Positions 9,928 to 19,086 of a DNA stretch of 64,000 nt are shown one piece after another (position 1 is the first letter of the stretch; each line of letters begins with the position of its first letter). Position numbers and translations under genes: made by a program. This DNA comes from Acuticoccus sp. MNP-M23. Lineage in GTDB: Bacteria; Pseudomonadota; Alphaproteobacteria; Rhizobiales; Amorphaceae. The notes under the pieces were generated by a model, which made no database searches, was not told where the DNA came from, and saw nothing but the letters and a program-made list of their open reading frames with translations. The DNA lies in the NCBI RefSeq assembly GCF_031195445.1, contig NZ_CP133480.1, forward strand, positions 4,704,501 through 4,768,500, given 5' to 3'.

Positions 9928-9942
9928 TTAACAGCCGCCTAA
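9928..9942. promoter_or_regulatory. CtrA-like box (TTAA-N7-CTAA)
   Basis: The sequence TTAA-N7-CTAA matches the CtrA consensus TTAA-N7-TTAA with one mismatch. It lies 56 bases upstream of the sciP ATG and 47 bases upstream of the mnmA ATG. In Caulobacter sciP is a CtrA target, so a CtrA site here would preserve that feedback loop. A single near-match of this length can occur by chance. Confidence 0.45.
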
Positions 9943-9989
9943 TCCCGACGATGTTGCCGTTTGCCACGAATGCGCCTAGCTAACGCCTT

Positions 9990-11147
9990 ATGAGCGCGAT
10001 TGAGACAAATAGCCTGGACTTGCCGGGCCGCCCCCAGGACCACCGCGTTGTGGTCGCGATGTCGGGCGGCGTCGATTCCTCCGTCGTCGCCGGATTGCTG
10101 GCGGCCGAGGGCTTCGACGTCATCGGCATGACCCTGCAGCTTTACGACCATGGCGCAGCCACCCAGAAGAAGGGCGCCTGTTGCGCCGGCAGCGACATTC
10201 ACGATGCCCGTCTGGTCGCCGACCGGCTGGGCATTGCGCACTACGTGCTGAACTACGAAAGCCGCTTCCACGAAGGTGTGATCGAAGCGTTTGCCGACGC
10301 CTACGCCAGGGGCGAAACGCCGGTGCCCTGCATCGCGTGCAACCAGACGGTCAAGTTCACCGACCTTCTGGCCGCCGCCCGCACGCTGGGGGCCTCTGCG
10401 CTGGCCACAGGCCACTATGTGGCAAGCCGCACCGTGAATGGGCGGCGCCGCCTCTACCGCCCGCACGACGAGCGGCGCGACCAGAGCTATTTCCTGTTCG
10501 CCACCACGCCTGAGCAGCTTGAGTTCGTCCGCTTTCCCCTGGGCGACATGCCCAAGGACCGGGTGCGCGCCCTTGCCGCCGAAATGGACCTTGTGGTGGC
10601 CGACAAGCCGGACAGTCAGGACATCTGCTTCGTGCCCGACGGGCGCTATGCCCGCGTGGTCGCCGCCATGCGGCCGGATGCCACCCAGTCCGGCGATATT
10701 GTCCATGTGGACGGCCGGGTGCTTGGCACCCACGAGGGTGTCATCAACTACACCGTGGGCCAGCGTCGCGGACTCAACATTGCGCTTGGCGATCCGCTGT
10801 TCGTCATCGCCATCGACGCGCCGCGCCATCGGCTCATTGTCGGCCCGCGCGAGGCGCTCGCCACACACACCGTCACGCTGCGCGATCCCAACTGGCTTGC
10901 CGAGCCGCTTGGGGAGGGTGAAGAGCGCGCCGTGTTTGCACGGGTCCGGTCGTCGCGCCCGCCCCGCCCCGGCATTGCGCGGATCACCGATGGCGTGTTC
11001 ACCGTTGACCTGGTGGGCGGAGAAGAAGGCGTGGCGCCCGGCCAGGCCTGCGTCCTTTATGACAGCGCATCGAACGGCGCCGAAGTCCTCGGCGGCGGTT
11101 TCATCGAGCGCACACCGGCTTCCATCTCCTCCCTCGCCCCCGCCTGA
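9990..11147 (+). CDS. mnmA: tRNA-specific 2-thiouridylase MnmA
   Basis: This 385-residue protein catalyses the ATP-dependent 2-thiolation of U34 in tRNA-Lys, -Glu and -Gln, receiving sulfur from the IscS relay. The PP-loop motif SGGVDSS is near residues 25-31. The two catalytic cysteines lie in [11 protein letters not shown] (about residue 115) and [10 protein letters not shown] (about residue 210), with the expected spacing. The C-terminal beta-barrel is complete. A methyltransferase gene follows nine bases after the stop, so they are probably cotranscribed. Confidence 0.95.
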   Translation: MSAIETNSLDLPGRPQDHRVVVAMSGGVDSSVVAGLLAAEGFDVIGMTLQLYDHGAATQKKGACCAGSDIHDARLVADRLGIAHYVLNYESRFHEGVIEAFADAYARGETPVPCIACNQTVKFTDLLAAARTLGASALATGHYVASRTVNGRRRLYRPHDERRDQSYFLFATTPEQLEFVRFPLGDMPKDRVRALAAEMDLVVADKPDSQDICFVPDGRYARVVAAMRPDATQSGDIVHVDGRVLGTHEGVINYTVGQRRGLNIALGDPLFVIAIDAPRHRLIVGPREALATHTVTLRDPNWLAEPLGEGEERAVFARVRSSRPPRPGIARITDGVFTVDLVGGEEGVAPGQACVLYDSASNGAEVLGGGFIERTPASISSLAPA

Positions 11148-11155
11148 AGTTCTCC

Positions 11156-11788
11156 ATGACCGTATCAAAGACCAGCGCCGTCGAAGGCAAACACGTCAAG
11201 TCCGCGTACGCCCGCTGGGCGCCGGTTTACGAAATCATCGCTAGCCCCACCGTGCCGGCGCGCAAGGTGGCGGCCAGACGCGTCAACGCCATCGGCGGCC
11301 GCTTTCTGGAGGCTGGCGTCGGCTCCGGCTCGGCGCTCTCCCTTTATGGCGAAAATGTCAGCCTCGTCGGTGTCGACCTGTCCCACGACATGCTGAAGAT
11401 CGCCCGCAAGCGCGCCAGCACGCTTCCCGGCGTCGAGGCCATCGCCGAGATGGACCTGATGACGCTCGGCTTTCCCGACAATGCGTTCGACGGCGTGATC
11501 TGCATGTTCACCGTGACGGCGGTGCCCGACCCCCGGCAGGTGTTGTCGGAATTTGCGCGCGTCACCCGTCCGGGCGGGACGATCCTTGTGGCAAGCCACT
11601 TCGAGGCGAAGTCCGGTCCGTGGCAGGTGACGGACAGGCTGCTCGGCCCGTTTGGCAAAAAGCTCGGCTGGAACCCCTCGCTTCCGGTCGAAGGATTGCT
11701 GTCGGTTCCCGGCCTCGACCTTGTGGGAAACGAGCCTTTGCCGCCAATGGGGATGATAACTCTCCTCACCTACACCAAGGCCGGTTGA
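11156..11788 (+). CDS. Class I SAM-dependent methyltransferase (PmtA-like)
   Basis: This 210-residue protein is a class I methyltransferase with motif I FLEAGVGSGSAL, the acidic residue of motif II in VGVDLSHDML, and FTVTAVPDPRQVL / RPGGTILVASHF further on. The opening SAYARWAPVYEIIAS resembles Rhodobacter-type phosphatidylethanolamine N-methyltransferases (PmtA), which make phosphatidylcholine, but ubiquinone/menaquinone-type methyltransferases look similar. It lies 9 bp after mnmA in the same direction. The fold is certain; the substrate is a suggestion. Confidence 0.75.
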   Translation: MTVSKTSAVEGKHVKSAYARWAPVYEIIASPTVPARKVAARRVNAIGGRFLEAGVGSGSALSLYGENVSLVGVDLSHDMLKIARKRASTLPGVEAIAEMDLMTLGFPDNAFDGVICMFTVTAVPDPRQVLSEFARVTRPGGTILVASHFEAKSGPWQVTDRLLGPFGKKLGWNPSLPVEGLLSVPGLDLVGNEPLPPMGMITLLTYTKAG

Positions 11789-11828
11789 CTTCGGCCCGTC
11801 CATGCGGTTATTCCGCCGCATCCGGTCC

Positions 11829-11905
11829 GGCGGAGTAGCTCAGCTGGTTAGAGCAGCGGAATCATAATCCGCGTGTCGGGGGTTCGAGTCCCTCCTCCGC
11901 TACCA
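11829..11905 (+). tRNA. tRNA with CAU anticodon (probably elongator tRNA-Met)
   Basis: A complete 77-nt cloverleaf is visible: acceptor stem GGCGGAG with CTCCGCT (one G-U pair), D arm GCTC/GAGC, anticodon stem GCGGA/TCCGC with CAT at 11863-11865, T arm GGGGG/TCCCT-like with TTCGAGT, and an encoded CCA at 11903-11905. The first acceptor pair argues against initiator tRNA, which has a mismatch there. A lysidine-modified tRNA-Ile(CAU) cannot be excluded by eye, but the sequence resembles alphaproteobacterial tRNA-Met. Confidence 0.9.
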
Positions 11906-12195
11906 CCCGAACCGCCCCTCACATTCAGCGAACAGACGACTGCCGGTGAAGCAGTTCCCCCTCAGGTCGGCTGAAGTCGGCACGAGGCGAGGAGCCATCT
12001 TTTCTGGTTGCCGACCCTGCCCTGACAATCCACGCATATTCCGTCGCGCGGCGCTGTTCACATCACATGTGCATGGAACAATGAACTGCCCTAAGCGTCA
12101 TAATTCCATATATTGTTTCTATAAAGCGGCTAGAAATGTCTGGTCGGAGGAAACGCGCGCTCCACGAATGACCATTTTTCGTCTCAACTCACATT

Positions 12196-12231
12196 GAGCA
12201 GTCCCGGAATATTCCGCGGGTCAAACTGCTC
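12196..12231. promoter_or_regulatory. Nested inverted repeat upstream of the RTX gene
   Basis: The outer arms GAGCAGT (12196-12202) and ACTGCTC (12225-12231) enclose a perfect 12-bp palindrome CGGAATATTCCG (12205-12216). The layout suggests an operator for a dimeric regulator or a structured leader. No regulator in this window can be tied to it. Confidence 0.45.
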
Positions 12232-12234
12232 CGG

Positions 12235-12244
12235 TCACATGTGA
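12235..12244. promoter_or_regulatory. Palindrome TCACATGTGA, second of two copies
   Basis: A perfect 10-bp palindrome lies 78 bases before the RTX start. A nine-base match to it (TCACATGTG) occurs 172 bases upstream at 12063-12071. Two spaced copies suggest a pair of binding sites for one regulator, possibly acting by looping. Confidence 0.4.
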
Positions 12245-12321
12245 TGATCCCGTGGTAGATTTCGTCTAACTGACGGACTATCGTCCTAAAGTATGGTTCC
12301 CGAGTTCAGTGAGGACTTAAA

Positions 12322-13683
12322 TTGACTATTATAATCAATTCACTCCAAGGTTCGGTGTTGGTCGATAGCGACGAGCCCCGCTACATTACGGCAACAGGAA
12401 TTGCCCAGGCGACGACCGCCATCACTTTCACAGCAAATGCGGGCCGCGTCTATGTGGCCGGCACTGCGATCGGCTCTTCCATCGGGGCAAGTCTCAACGG
12501 CAATGATCAACTCGTCATCACTGCGACGGGGCAGGTGTCCGGCCTCGACAGCGACGGCGCGGAAGGGATTCGCGCCGCCGGCAGCGGCAATCGCATTACG
12601 GTGGCCGGCAGCGTGTACGCCCGCGACGGCGGCATCTTCGCCCTTACGGGATCGAACGACACCGAGATCAATATTACCGCGACGGGTACAGTCGTCGGTG
12701 GCTCGAATGGCTACGGCAGTGACAGTGGCGGTTTCTCCGCCGCAGTCGCATCGTCAGGGACCGGCAACGTCCTCGTGAACGACGGGGTCATCATCGGCGA
12801 GTTCAATCCCGACAACGGCCTGCGCCTTGCCGTCCTGAACGCATCTGTCGCAGACCAAGAGCCGACAGGAAGCAACCTCGACCTTGACGCCACCTTCAGC
12901 GTCTTCAACAGCGGCTCGATCCACGGCGACGTGCTGCTCGGCGCCGGTGAGGATGTCTACAAGGCTGCTGGCGGCGGCTTCGTCAACGGTCTGATCGACC
13001 TGGGCGATGGGGATGATATTTTCAGCGGCGGGGCTGCAGACGAGGTCGTCGAAGCCGGCGGCGGCGCGGACAACATGTTGGGTGGCGGCGGCGACGACAG
13101 GCTGCTCGGTGACGGTGGCAACGACTTTATGCGCGGCGGTAGCGGCAGCGATACTCTGGCGGGCGGCGCAGATGACGATGCAATCCGGGGCGAGGATGGC
13201 GAAGACGTTCTAAATGGCAATGACGGCGATGACAGTCTTTTCGGCGGCAACGACGAAGATCGGTTGAACGGCGGCGGCGGCAACGACGCGCTCCGCGGCG
13301 ATGGTGGCGCTGATAGGCTGATCGGCGGCAGCGGCGAAGACAATCTGTTCGGCGGCGCCGGCTGCGACCGCCTCGTCGGCGGCGATGATGCAGACCGGCT
13401 GGAAGGCGAAGCCGGCGACGACGTCCTCATCGGGCAGGATGGCTCCGACCGCTTCTTTTTCGGCGGTAATTTTGGCGATGATCGGATCAGCGATTTTGAC
13501 GACGCCAATTCCGAAAAAATCATTTTGGTCGACGTTGATTCGATCAGCAATTTCTCGGACCTTGCCAACAATCATCTGTCCAGCGTCGGCGGCAATGCCG
13601 TGATCGACGATGGCGCCGGGAACACGATCACGCTTATGGGCTTTGCAGCGGCCGACCTCGATGCAGGTGACTTCCTCTTCTGA
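12322..13683 (+). CDS. RTX (hemolysin-type) calcium-binding protein with serralysin-like C-terminus
   Basis: This 453-residue acidic protein has two parts. Residues 1 to about 215 form a Gly/Ala/Thr-rich repetitive region without RTX motifs, resembling the beta-rich stalk of secreted adhesin-like proteins. Residues about 225-385 are tandem GGxGxDxLx nonapeptides that form calcium-binding beta-rolls. The last 70 residues (NFGDDRISDFDD...GFAAADLDAGDFLF) resemble the C-terminal domain of M10-type RTX exoproteins and would carry the type I secretion signal. There is no N-terminal signal peptide. The start is TTG with GAGGA upstream. No type I secretion genes are nearby, and no catalytic domain is visible. 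Confidence 0.85.
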   Translation: MTIIINSLQGSVLVDSDEPRYITATGIAQATTAITFTANAGRVYVAGTAIGSSIGASLNGNDQLVITATGQVSGLDSDGAEGIRAAGSGNRITVAGSVYARDGGIFALTGSNDTEINITATGTVVGGSNGYGSDSGGFSAAVASSGTGNVLVNDGVIIGEFNPDNGLRLAVLNASVADQEPTGSNLDLDATFSVFNSGSIHGDVLLGAGEDVYKAAGGGFVNGLIDLGDGDDIFSGGAADEVVEAGGGADNMLGGGGDDRLLGDGGNDFMRGGSGSDTLAGGADDDAIRGEDGEDVLNGNDGDDSLFGGNDEDRLNGGGGNDALRGDGGADRLIGGSGEDNLFGGAGCDRLVGGDDADRLEGEAGDDVLIGQDGSDRFFFGGNFGDDRISDFDDANSEKIILVDVDSISNFSDLANNHLSSVGGNAVIDDGAGNTITLMGFAAADLDAGDFLF

Positions 13684-13707
13684 ACCGGCTCTCCCGCAGT
13701 CACAATC

Positions 13708-13739
13708 GGGCGGCGCACGGGCACAGCCTGCCGCCGCCC
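13708..13739. terminator. GC-rich hairpin after the RTX gene
   Basis: GGGCGGCG (13708-13715) pairs with CGCCGCCC (13732-13739) across a 16-nt loop, between the convergent RTX and SulP genes. There is no T run, so it is only a possible terminator. Confidence 0.35.
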
Positions 13740-13806
13740 CTGCCCCGGCCATCCCTGCTCGCGCGAACGCTGCCACTTCTGCGCACGCCCGACGCGCCAC
13801 AAAACG

Positions 13807-15555
13807 TCAGACGACAACGTCCTCTCCGCCCGGCGGGATCGACAGGAGGGCCGGGTCGAGCGCGGTGGCGGCATCGTACTGGGAGAGAAAGACCTGTCCG
13901 GTCAGCGCGTCCAGAAAGTGCGTGCGGTGAAGACGGTCGGTGACCGGGCCCTTCACCTCCGACAGGTGGAACTTCACCCCCATGTCCTTCAGCCGTGCGT
14001 TGATTGCCTCAAGCGATTCCAGCGCGCTGGAATCGATCTCGTTTACCGCCGAGCACATCAGGATCACATGGCGAAGGCCCTTGTTGTCGGCCACCTCCTT
14101 CAACACCCGGTCTTCCAGAAAGCGGCTGTTGGCAAAATAGAGGCTCTCGTCGATCCTGAGGCTGAGGACCGCAGGGCTGGTGATGACTTCGTGCCGGTTG
14201 ATATTGCGAAAATGGTGCGTGCCCGGAACCAGCCCGACAACGGCAACGTGTGGGCGGCTGGTCTTGTAGAGGAACAAGATGAGCGAGGTCAGCACACCCG
14301 CCGTGACCCCCATGTCCACCCCCACGCCAAGAGTGACGAGAATGGTGATGGCCACTGCCGCAAAATCGGCCCTGGCGTAGGCGAAGGTGCGCTTGAGGAT
14401 GGCAAAGTCGATGAGCGACGTGACGGCGACAATGATGGTGGCGGCCAGCGTTGCGGTGGGCAAAAAGTACAGAAGTGGCGTCAGAAACAACGTCGCGCCC
14501 GCGATGCCGACGGCGGTATAGGCCCCGGCCGCCGGCGTGCGCGCGCCCGCATCAAAGTTGACGACTGAGCGGGCAAAGCCGCCGGTCACGGGGTAGCCGG
14601 CGGAAAAGGCTGACGCAATGTTGGCGGCGCCAAGACCGATCAGCTCCTGATCCGGGTCGATCCGCTCGCGCTTCTTGGCGGCCAGCGTCTGCGCCACGGA
14701 AACCGACTCCACAAAGCCGATGACAGAGATCAGCGCCGCCGCGCCGGCCAGCGTCAGCCATTGGTCAAGGTCGAAGCGCGGCACGGCCGGCTCTGGCAGC
14801 CCGGTGGGAATGCTGCCCACAATTGCGACGCCGGCAGCGTTGAGATCGAGCAACCAGACCGCCGCGGTGCTGATGACGACGGCAAACACCGGCCCGGTCT
14901 TGGCGACCGCGGCTGCGGCGGCGGCTGGCATCCCGGCGCGTTCGAGCAGAGGCTTCAGCCCGCGGCGGACCCAGAACAGGAAGACCAGCGTCGAGGCGCC
15001 AATGACCAGCGTGCGCCAGTTGGTGGCGGGCAGATCGGCCCAGAGCGAGCGGACAATGTCCAGGAGGTTGTAGCCGCCCCCGCTGATGCCGAGAATATGC
15101 CGCAACTGGCTTGCCGCAATGATGATGCCCGATGCGGTGATGAAGCCGGAGATGACCGGATGGCTCAGAAAGTTGGCGATGAAGCCGAGGCGGAACAGCC
15201 CCAGCGCCACCAGAAGAAGCCCCGACATGAGCGCCAGAACCACGGCGGCTTCCAGATATTGCGCCGACCCCTGCGGCGCCACCTGGCTGACCGCGGCCGC
15301 CGTCATCAACGAAACGACAGCGACCGGCCCGACAGCAAGCGCCCGGCTGGTGCCGAAGATCGCGTACAGCACCAGCGGCAGAATTGAGGCGTAGAGCCCC
15401 ACCTCTGCCGGCAGTCCGGCGAGCAGCGCATAGGCGAGCGACTGGGGGATCAGCATGATGGTCACGATGATCGCGGCCAGCAGATCGCCTCCAAACGCGC
15501 TGTGTGTGTATTGTGGTGCCCACGAGAGGATCGGGAAGTAGCGCGTCAGTCGCAT
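13807..15555 (-). CDS. SulP-family anion transporter with STAS domain
   Basis: This 582-residue inner-membrane protein has the SulP (SLC26-like) layout: about 12-14 hydrophobic segments from residue 20 to about 420, including the conserved IPQSLAYALLAGLPAEVGLYAS loop near the start, then a cytoplasmic STAS domain (about residues 440-560) with VNEIDSSALESLE, the characteristic DSSA loop. SulP proteins move sulfate, bicarbonate or other anions; the ion is not identifiable here. It is transcribed away from the universal stress protein gene at 15696. Confidence 0.9.
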   Translation of the reverse strand: MRLTRYFPILSWAPQYTHSAFGGDLLAAIIVTIMLIPQSLAYALLAGLPAEVGLYASILPLVLYAIFGTSRALAVGPVAVVSLMTAAAVSQVAPQGSAQYLEAAVVLALMSGLLLVALGLFRLGFIANFLSHPVISGFITASGIIIAASQLRHILGISGGGYNLLDIVRSLWADLPATNWRTLVIGASTLVFLFWVRRGLKPLLERAGMPAAAAAAVAKTGPVFAVVISTAAVWLLDLNAAGVAIVGSIPTGLPEPAVPRFDLDQWLTLAGAAALISVIGFVESVSVAQTLAAKKRERIDPDQELIGLGAANIASAFSAGYPVTGGFARSVVNFDAGARTPAAGAYTAVGIAGATLFLTPLLYFLPTATLAATIIVAVTSLIDFAILKRTFAYARADFAAVAITILVTLGVGVDMGVTAGVLTSLILFLYKTSRPHVAVVGLVPGTHHFRNINRHEVITSPAVLSLRIDESLYFANSRFLEDRVLKEVADNKGLRHVILMCSAVNEIDSSALESLEAINARLKDMGVKFHLSEVKGPVTDRLHRTHFLDALTGQVFLSQYDAATALDPALLSIPPGGEDVVV

Positions 15556-15695
15556 GGATGGTCTCGTTTCCTGTCAGCCGACGGATTGGTGGTCGTGCTT
15601 ATGGTCCCGCCCCGTCCGGGGTTTTGACGATCGTCAACGAAATGACCCGCCAGACAATCCATCCTGCAATCCCGAACAGGAAGATGGGTGATGAA

Positions 15696-16529
15696 ATGGC
15701 GTTCAAGACCGTACTTGTACATGCCGAAAACACTGAGCCCGGCTGGTCGCTCGTGGAAGCTGCCGCAGCCTTTGCGGCAGAGCGCGACGCGCATCTGGTG
15801 GCGCTCCTGGTGGGTCTCGAACCCTCAGTGCCTTACGCCAGCATGATCGACGTGCCAGCCGCAAATTACGGGCTGGACCTGGAAGACGCCCGCAACGAGC
15901 TGAAAGCCGGCGCCGATGAGATCCGGGGCAAGCTGGAACGGTTGGGAGGCTCGTTCGAGGTTCGCGCGACGCTGCGCCCTGGCGGTCTCGCCGGTGCCGA
16001 ATTTGCCCGCCATGCGCGCTACGCCGACATTTCAATCTTTCCGCAGCGGAACACCGAGGGAAACTGGCACCAGCTGCTCGATACGACGCTGTTCGAGAGT
16101 GGCAAGCCGATGTTGATCTGCCCGCCGGGGTGTACGCTCACCGGGATCGGCCAGCGCGTTGCCATTGCCTGGGACGCGGGGGCCGAGGCCGCGCGCGCTG
16201 TTGCCAACGCCATCCCGCTGATGCTGGCTGCGGACGATGTTCATGTGGTCACCGTGGACCCGCACGTGTCGACGGCCAGGCACGGTGAGGTGCCGGGCGC
16301 GGACCTTGCCACAATGCTCGCGCGGCACGGCATTGCCGTGTCCGTCAACGCGATCCCCGGCGAGGATCGCGGGTTTGCGAGCGCCTTCCTCACCCACGCC
16401 GCCGACATGAACGCCGACCTCGTCGTCAGCGGCGCCTACGGTCATTCGCGCATCGGTCAGATGCTTCTCGGCGGAGCCACCCGGGACCTGATGGAAACGG
16501 CGGACCGCCCGCTCCTGATGTCGCATTGA
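15696..16529 (+). CDS. Tandem-domain universal stress protein
   Basis: This 277-residue protein contains two UspA folds. The C-terminal copy keeps the ATP-binding pattern G-2X-G-9X-G-S/T in SGAYGHSRIGQMLLGGATRD; the N-terminal copy is degenerate there. I selected the ATG at 15696 because the family begins M-x-K-T-V-L-V; an in-frame ATG at 15684 is also possible. It is divergent from the SulP transporter, with which it may share control. A small hairpin around 16537-16566 follows it. Confidence 0.85.
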   Translation: MAFKTVLVHAENTEPGWSLVEAAAAFAAERDAHLVALLVGLEPSVPYASMIDVPAANYGLDLEDARNELKAGADEIRGKLERLGGSFEVRATLRPGGLAGAEFARHARYADISIFPQRNTEGNWHQLLDTTLFESGKPMLICPPGCTLTGIGQRVAIAWDAGAEAARAVANAIPLMLAADDVHVVTVDPHVSTARHGEVPGADLATMLARHGIAVSVNAIPGEDRGFASAFLTHAADMNADLVVSGAYGHSRIGQMLLGGATRDLMETADRPLLMSH

Positions 16530-16602
16530 TGATGCTGCCGGCGGGCGCCTTCGGTCGCCCTGCCGCAACAGGCCGCCAGCGCGGCAGGCGCTGCAAGGAC
16601 GG

Positions 16603-18105
16603 ATGATGGAAGATCCCGCACGACCTTCCGCGCCGGCGACGGGCCAGGATGCGGTGGTGGCATTTCTCGCCAGCCCCGCGGCGCATGACGGCGTGATGCC
16701 CGAGCACATCGAAACCCATCTATCGCACATCTTTCTGGCTGGCGAGCGGGTGCTGAAGCTCAAGAAGGCACGGCATTGGAGCGTGGTGGACTATTCCACC
16801 GTCCCGCAGCGCGCCCATTATTGCCGCGAGGAAGTGCGGCGGAACGCAGCCACTGCGCCGGACATCTATCTCGGCGTGCGGCCGGTCACCAGCGGCGAGC
16901 ACCTTGCCATTGGCGGGGACGGCGTTCCGGTGGACTGGGTGGTGGAAATGCGCCGGTTTGCGAAAGACGCACAGCTGGATGCCATGGTGGATGCGGGCAC
17001 CGTCACCCCCGCCCAGATCGACGGCACCGCGGACGCCATCGCAGCGCTGCACCGGGCCGCCTCCATCCGGCGGCGGCCCGATCAGGTTGCCAGCATGCGA
17101 GCGCTCGCCGCCCAGCTGGCGCAAGACCTGACCGGGCAGCTCACCACGCCCGCGCTGAAAACCGCTGTGGCCGCGTGGGCAGGCGCGACCGACGCGCTGA
17201 TCGCGCGCCATGCCCGGCTTCTGGAGGCCCGCGCCCGCCACGGCTTCGTGCGCCTTTGCCACGGCGACCTGCATCTCTCCAATATCTGCCTGTGGCAGGG
17301 CAAGCCGACCCCGTTCGACGCGCTCGAATTTGCCGAGACGATGGCGACAATCGACGTGCTCCACGACCTTGCGTTCGTTCTGGTGGACTTGGAGCAGCGC
17401 GGCCGTGACGATCTCTCCAGCCGGCTCCTCTCCCGCTACCTGGAGTGGACGCGCGATTATGGCGGGCTGGCCCTGCTGCCGCTTTTCAAGGGTTTGCGCG
17501 CGATGGTGCGCGCGCTGGTTGCCGTCACCAAGGCGCGCGATCCGGCGCCCGCCATCAAAGCCGCCGAAGCTGCCGTCTTGCGGTCGCCCGTCCCCCGCCT
17601 TGTGGCCATTGGCGGCCTTTCCGGCACGGGCAAGACGACGCTCGCACGGGCGCTTTGCCCGCGGCTTTCTGCCGTGGTGCTGCGTTCCGATACCACGCGC
17701 AAGCATCTGGCCGGGGTTCTGCCGGAAACGCCGCTGCCGCCCTCAGCCTATTGTGCCAGTGAGACCCGGCGCGTGTACCAACGCATGCGGGTCGATGCCG
17801 CCCGCGCGCTGCGTGCCGGCTGGCCGGCAATTGTCGATGCAACGTTTACCGAAGACGCCGAACGCAACGCCGTCCGCGCGCTTGCAGCGGCGCATGGTGC
17901 GCCCTTCACAGGGGTCTGGCTGGAGGCACCGGCCGACACCCTGGCGGCACGCGTGGCTGCGCGCACCGGCGATGCATCCGATGCAGACATCAGCGTTTTG
18001 CGCGCCCAGCAGCGCAGCGCCGGCCGCCCGCGCGACTGGGCGGTTCTGGATGCACGCGACAACGTGGCAAGGCTCGCTGAAGAGGTGGCGAAGTCCTGCG
18101 GATAG
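16603..18105 (+). CDS. Aminoglycoside-phosphotransferase-like / P-loop ATPase fusion
   Basis: The 500-residue protein fuses two ATP-using modules. The N-terminal part is protein-kinase-like (APH family) with the catalytic loop HGDLHLSNICLW near residue 223 and the following acidic DALEFAE. The C-terminal part from about residue 330 is a zeta-toxin/AAA-type kinase with the P-loop GGLSGTGKTTLARAL. Such fusions are widespread in proteobacteria, and their substrate is unknown; it is not evidence of antibiotic resistance. AAGGA eight bases upstream supports ATG 16603. The gene follows the stress protein gene in the same direction by 73 bp. Confidence 0.85.
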   Translation: MMEDPARPSAPATGQDAVVAFLASPAAHDGVMPEHIETHLSHIFLAGERVLKLKKARHWSVVDYSTVPQRAHYCREEVRRNAATAPDIYLGVRPVTSGEHLAIGGDGVPVDWVVEMRRFAKDAQLDAMVDAGTVTPAQIDGTADAIAALHRAASIRRRPDQVASMRALAAQLAQDLTGQLTTPALKTAVAAWAGATDALIARHARLLEARARHGFVRLCHGDLHLSNICLWQGKPTPFDALEFAETMATIDVLHDLAFVLVDLEQRGRDDLSSRLLSRYLEWTRDYGGLALLPLFKGLRAMVRALVAVTKARDPAPAIKAAEAAVLRSPVPRLVAIGGLSGTGKTTLARALCPRLSAVVLRSDTTRKHLAGVLPETPLPPSAYCASETRRVYQRMRVDAARALRAGWPAIVDATFTEDAERNAVRALAAAHGAPFTGVWLEAPADTLAARVAARTGDASDADISVLRAQQRSAGRPRDWAVLDARDNVARLAEEVAKSCG

Positions 18106-18180
18106 CCAGCTTGCCGCCACCATCCATCGCAGAGGAGCCGCCTTCGCCAAGTCAAATTCGCGCGGCGGGAAACCCTGCTG

Positions 18181-19086
18181 CTACGCGGCGAAGCGCTGCT
18201 GGAGGGTCGCGCGGATCTGGTCGGCAAAACGGGCTGCGGCCACCGACAGGGTGCGGCCCTTCAACTGGCGCAGCGTCAACATGCCCGGGGCAAGGTCTCG
18301 CTCCGCAATGGGCACCGACACCACGGGCGCATCGCCGCCGCGGTCCGGCGCCCCGACCGGGATCTGGATCGTCACCGCATCGGTGCGCGCCACATAGGCT
18401 TTCAGGAATTCAAACGAGTTGCTTTCCAGCTGCGGCGCCACCGCAAACCCCTTGCGCGCCATCGAGCGATCCAGCAGCCGCCGCCCCTCGAAACTGCGCA
18501 AAGGCAGCGCCAGCGGATAATCCAGAAGATGCCGCAACCGCGCTTCGCCAGCACCCGCGAGGGGATGATCGCGCGCAACCACCATCGCGATATCCTGGCG
18601 GACAGCGGCGATGATATCGATCGCCGGCATGTCTTCAACGCCGTAGACCAGCGCGAGATCGACCGAATAATCCTCCACCGCGTCGATGGCGGCAAGATGG
18701 TCGAGCACCCGCACGTCAAACGTGACTTGCGGAAAATCAGCGCGGTAGGCGGCAATTTCGTCCGGCAGGAAGTGCGGCGCCAGGGCCTGCGAGCAGGCAA
18801 TGGAGACGTGGCCGCGCCGCACGCCCTCAAGGTCCGAAAGGCGGGAGCGCAGGCGCTCGGTGCCGGCAAATTCTTCGCGGATGTGGTGGACCACCAGCTC
18901 GCCGGCTGCGTTGAGGCGCACCCCCGTCGCCAGCCGCTCGAAGATCTGCTGGCCGATTTCGGTCTCGAACCCGCTCACCCGGCGCTGCACCGCCGATGGG
19001 GTCAGTGCCAGCGATTCCGCCGCGCGGCGGATGGAGCCGGTGCGCGCCACAACGTCAATTACGCGGAAGGTGGTGAGATGGCGCAC
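18181..19086 (-). CDS. LysR-family regulator of the adjacent ABC importer
   Basis: This 301-residue LysR-type regulator has an N-terminal winged HTH (FRVIDVVARTGSIRRAAESLALTPSAVQRRVSGFE) and a two-lobe periplasmic-binding-like effector domain from about residue 90. It is divergent from the substrate-binding protein gene at 19295 across 208 bp, the standard layout for a LysR protein and its target operon. It probably senses the substrate of that importer or a metabolite of it. Confidence 0.88.
   Translation of the reverse strand: MRHLTTFRVIDVVARTGSIRRAAESLALTPSAVQRRVSGFETEIGQQIFERLATGVRLNAAGELVVHHIREEFAGTERLRSRLSDLEGVRRGHVSIACSQALAPHFLPDEIAAYRADFPQVTFDVRVLDHLAAIDAVEDYSVDLALVYGVEDMPAIDIIAAVRQDIAMVVARDHPLAGAGEARLRHLLDYPLALPLRSFEGRRLLDRSMARKGFAVAPQLESNSFEFLKAYVARTDAVTIQIPVGAPDRGGDAPVVSVPIAERDLAPGMLTLRQLKGRTLSVAAARFADQIRATLQQRFAA

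Larger units (their letters stand above)
11906..12321. other. AT-rich non-coding leader between tRNA and RTX gene
   Basis: These 416 bases contain no convincing gene. The second half is clearly poorer in G+C than the rest of the window. It holds a cluster of dyads: TCACATGTGC at 12063-12072, a nested inverted repeat at 12196-12231, and TCACATGTGA at 12235-12244. It is most likely the promoter and control region of the TTG-started RTX gene at 12322. Confidence 0.6.

Noticed and set aside
11946-12197. An 83-codon frame between the tRNA and the RTX gene
   Set aside because: Codon use is atypical, there is no ribosome site or homology, and it lies across dyads that look regulatory.
11829-13806. 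A genomic island with integrase at the tRNA
   Set aside because: No integrase or direct repeat of the tRNA end was found in the window; only composition and position hint at transfer.
16603-18105. Antibiotic resistance gene (aminoglycoside phosphotransferase)
   Set aside because: The APH-like domain is fused to a P-loop ATPase, a common proteobacterial housekeeping-like fusion; it is not a known resistance enzyme.
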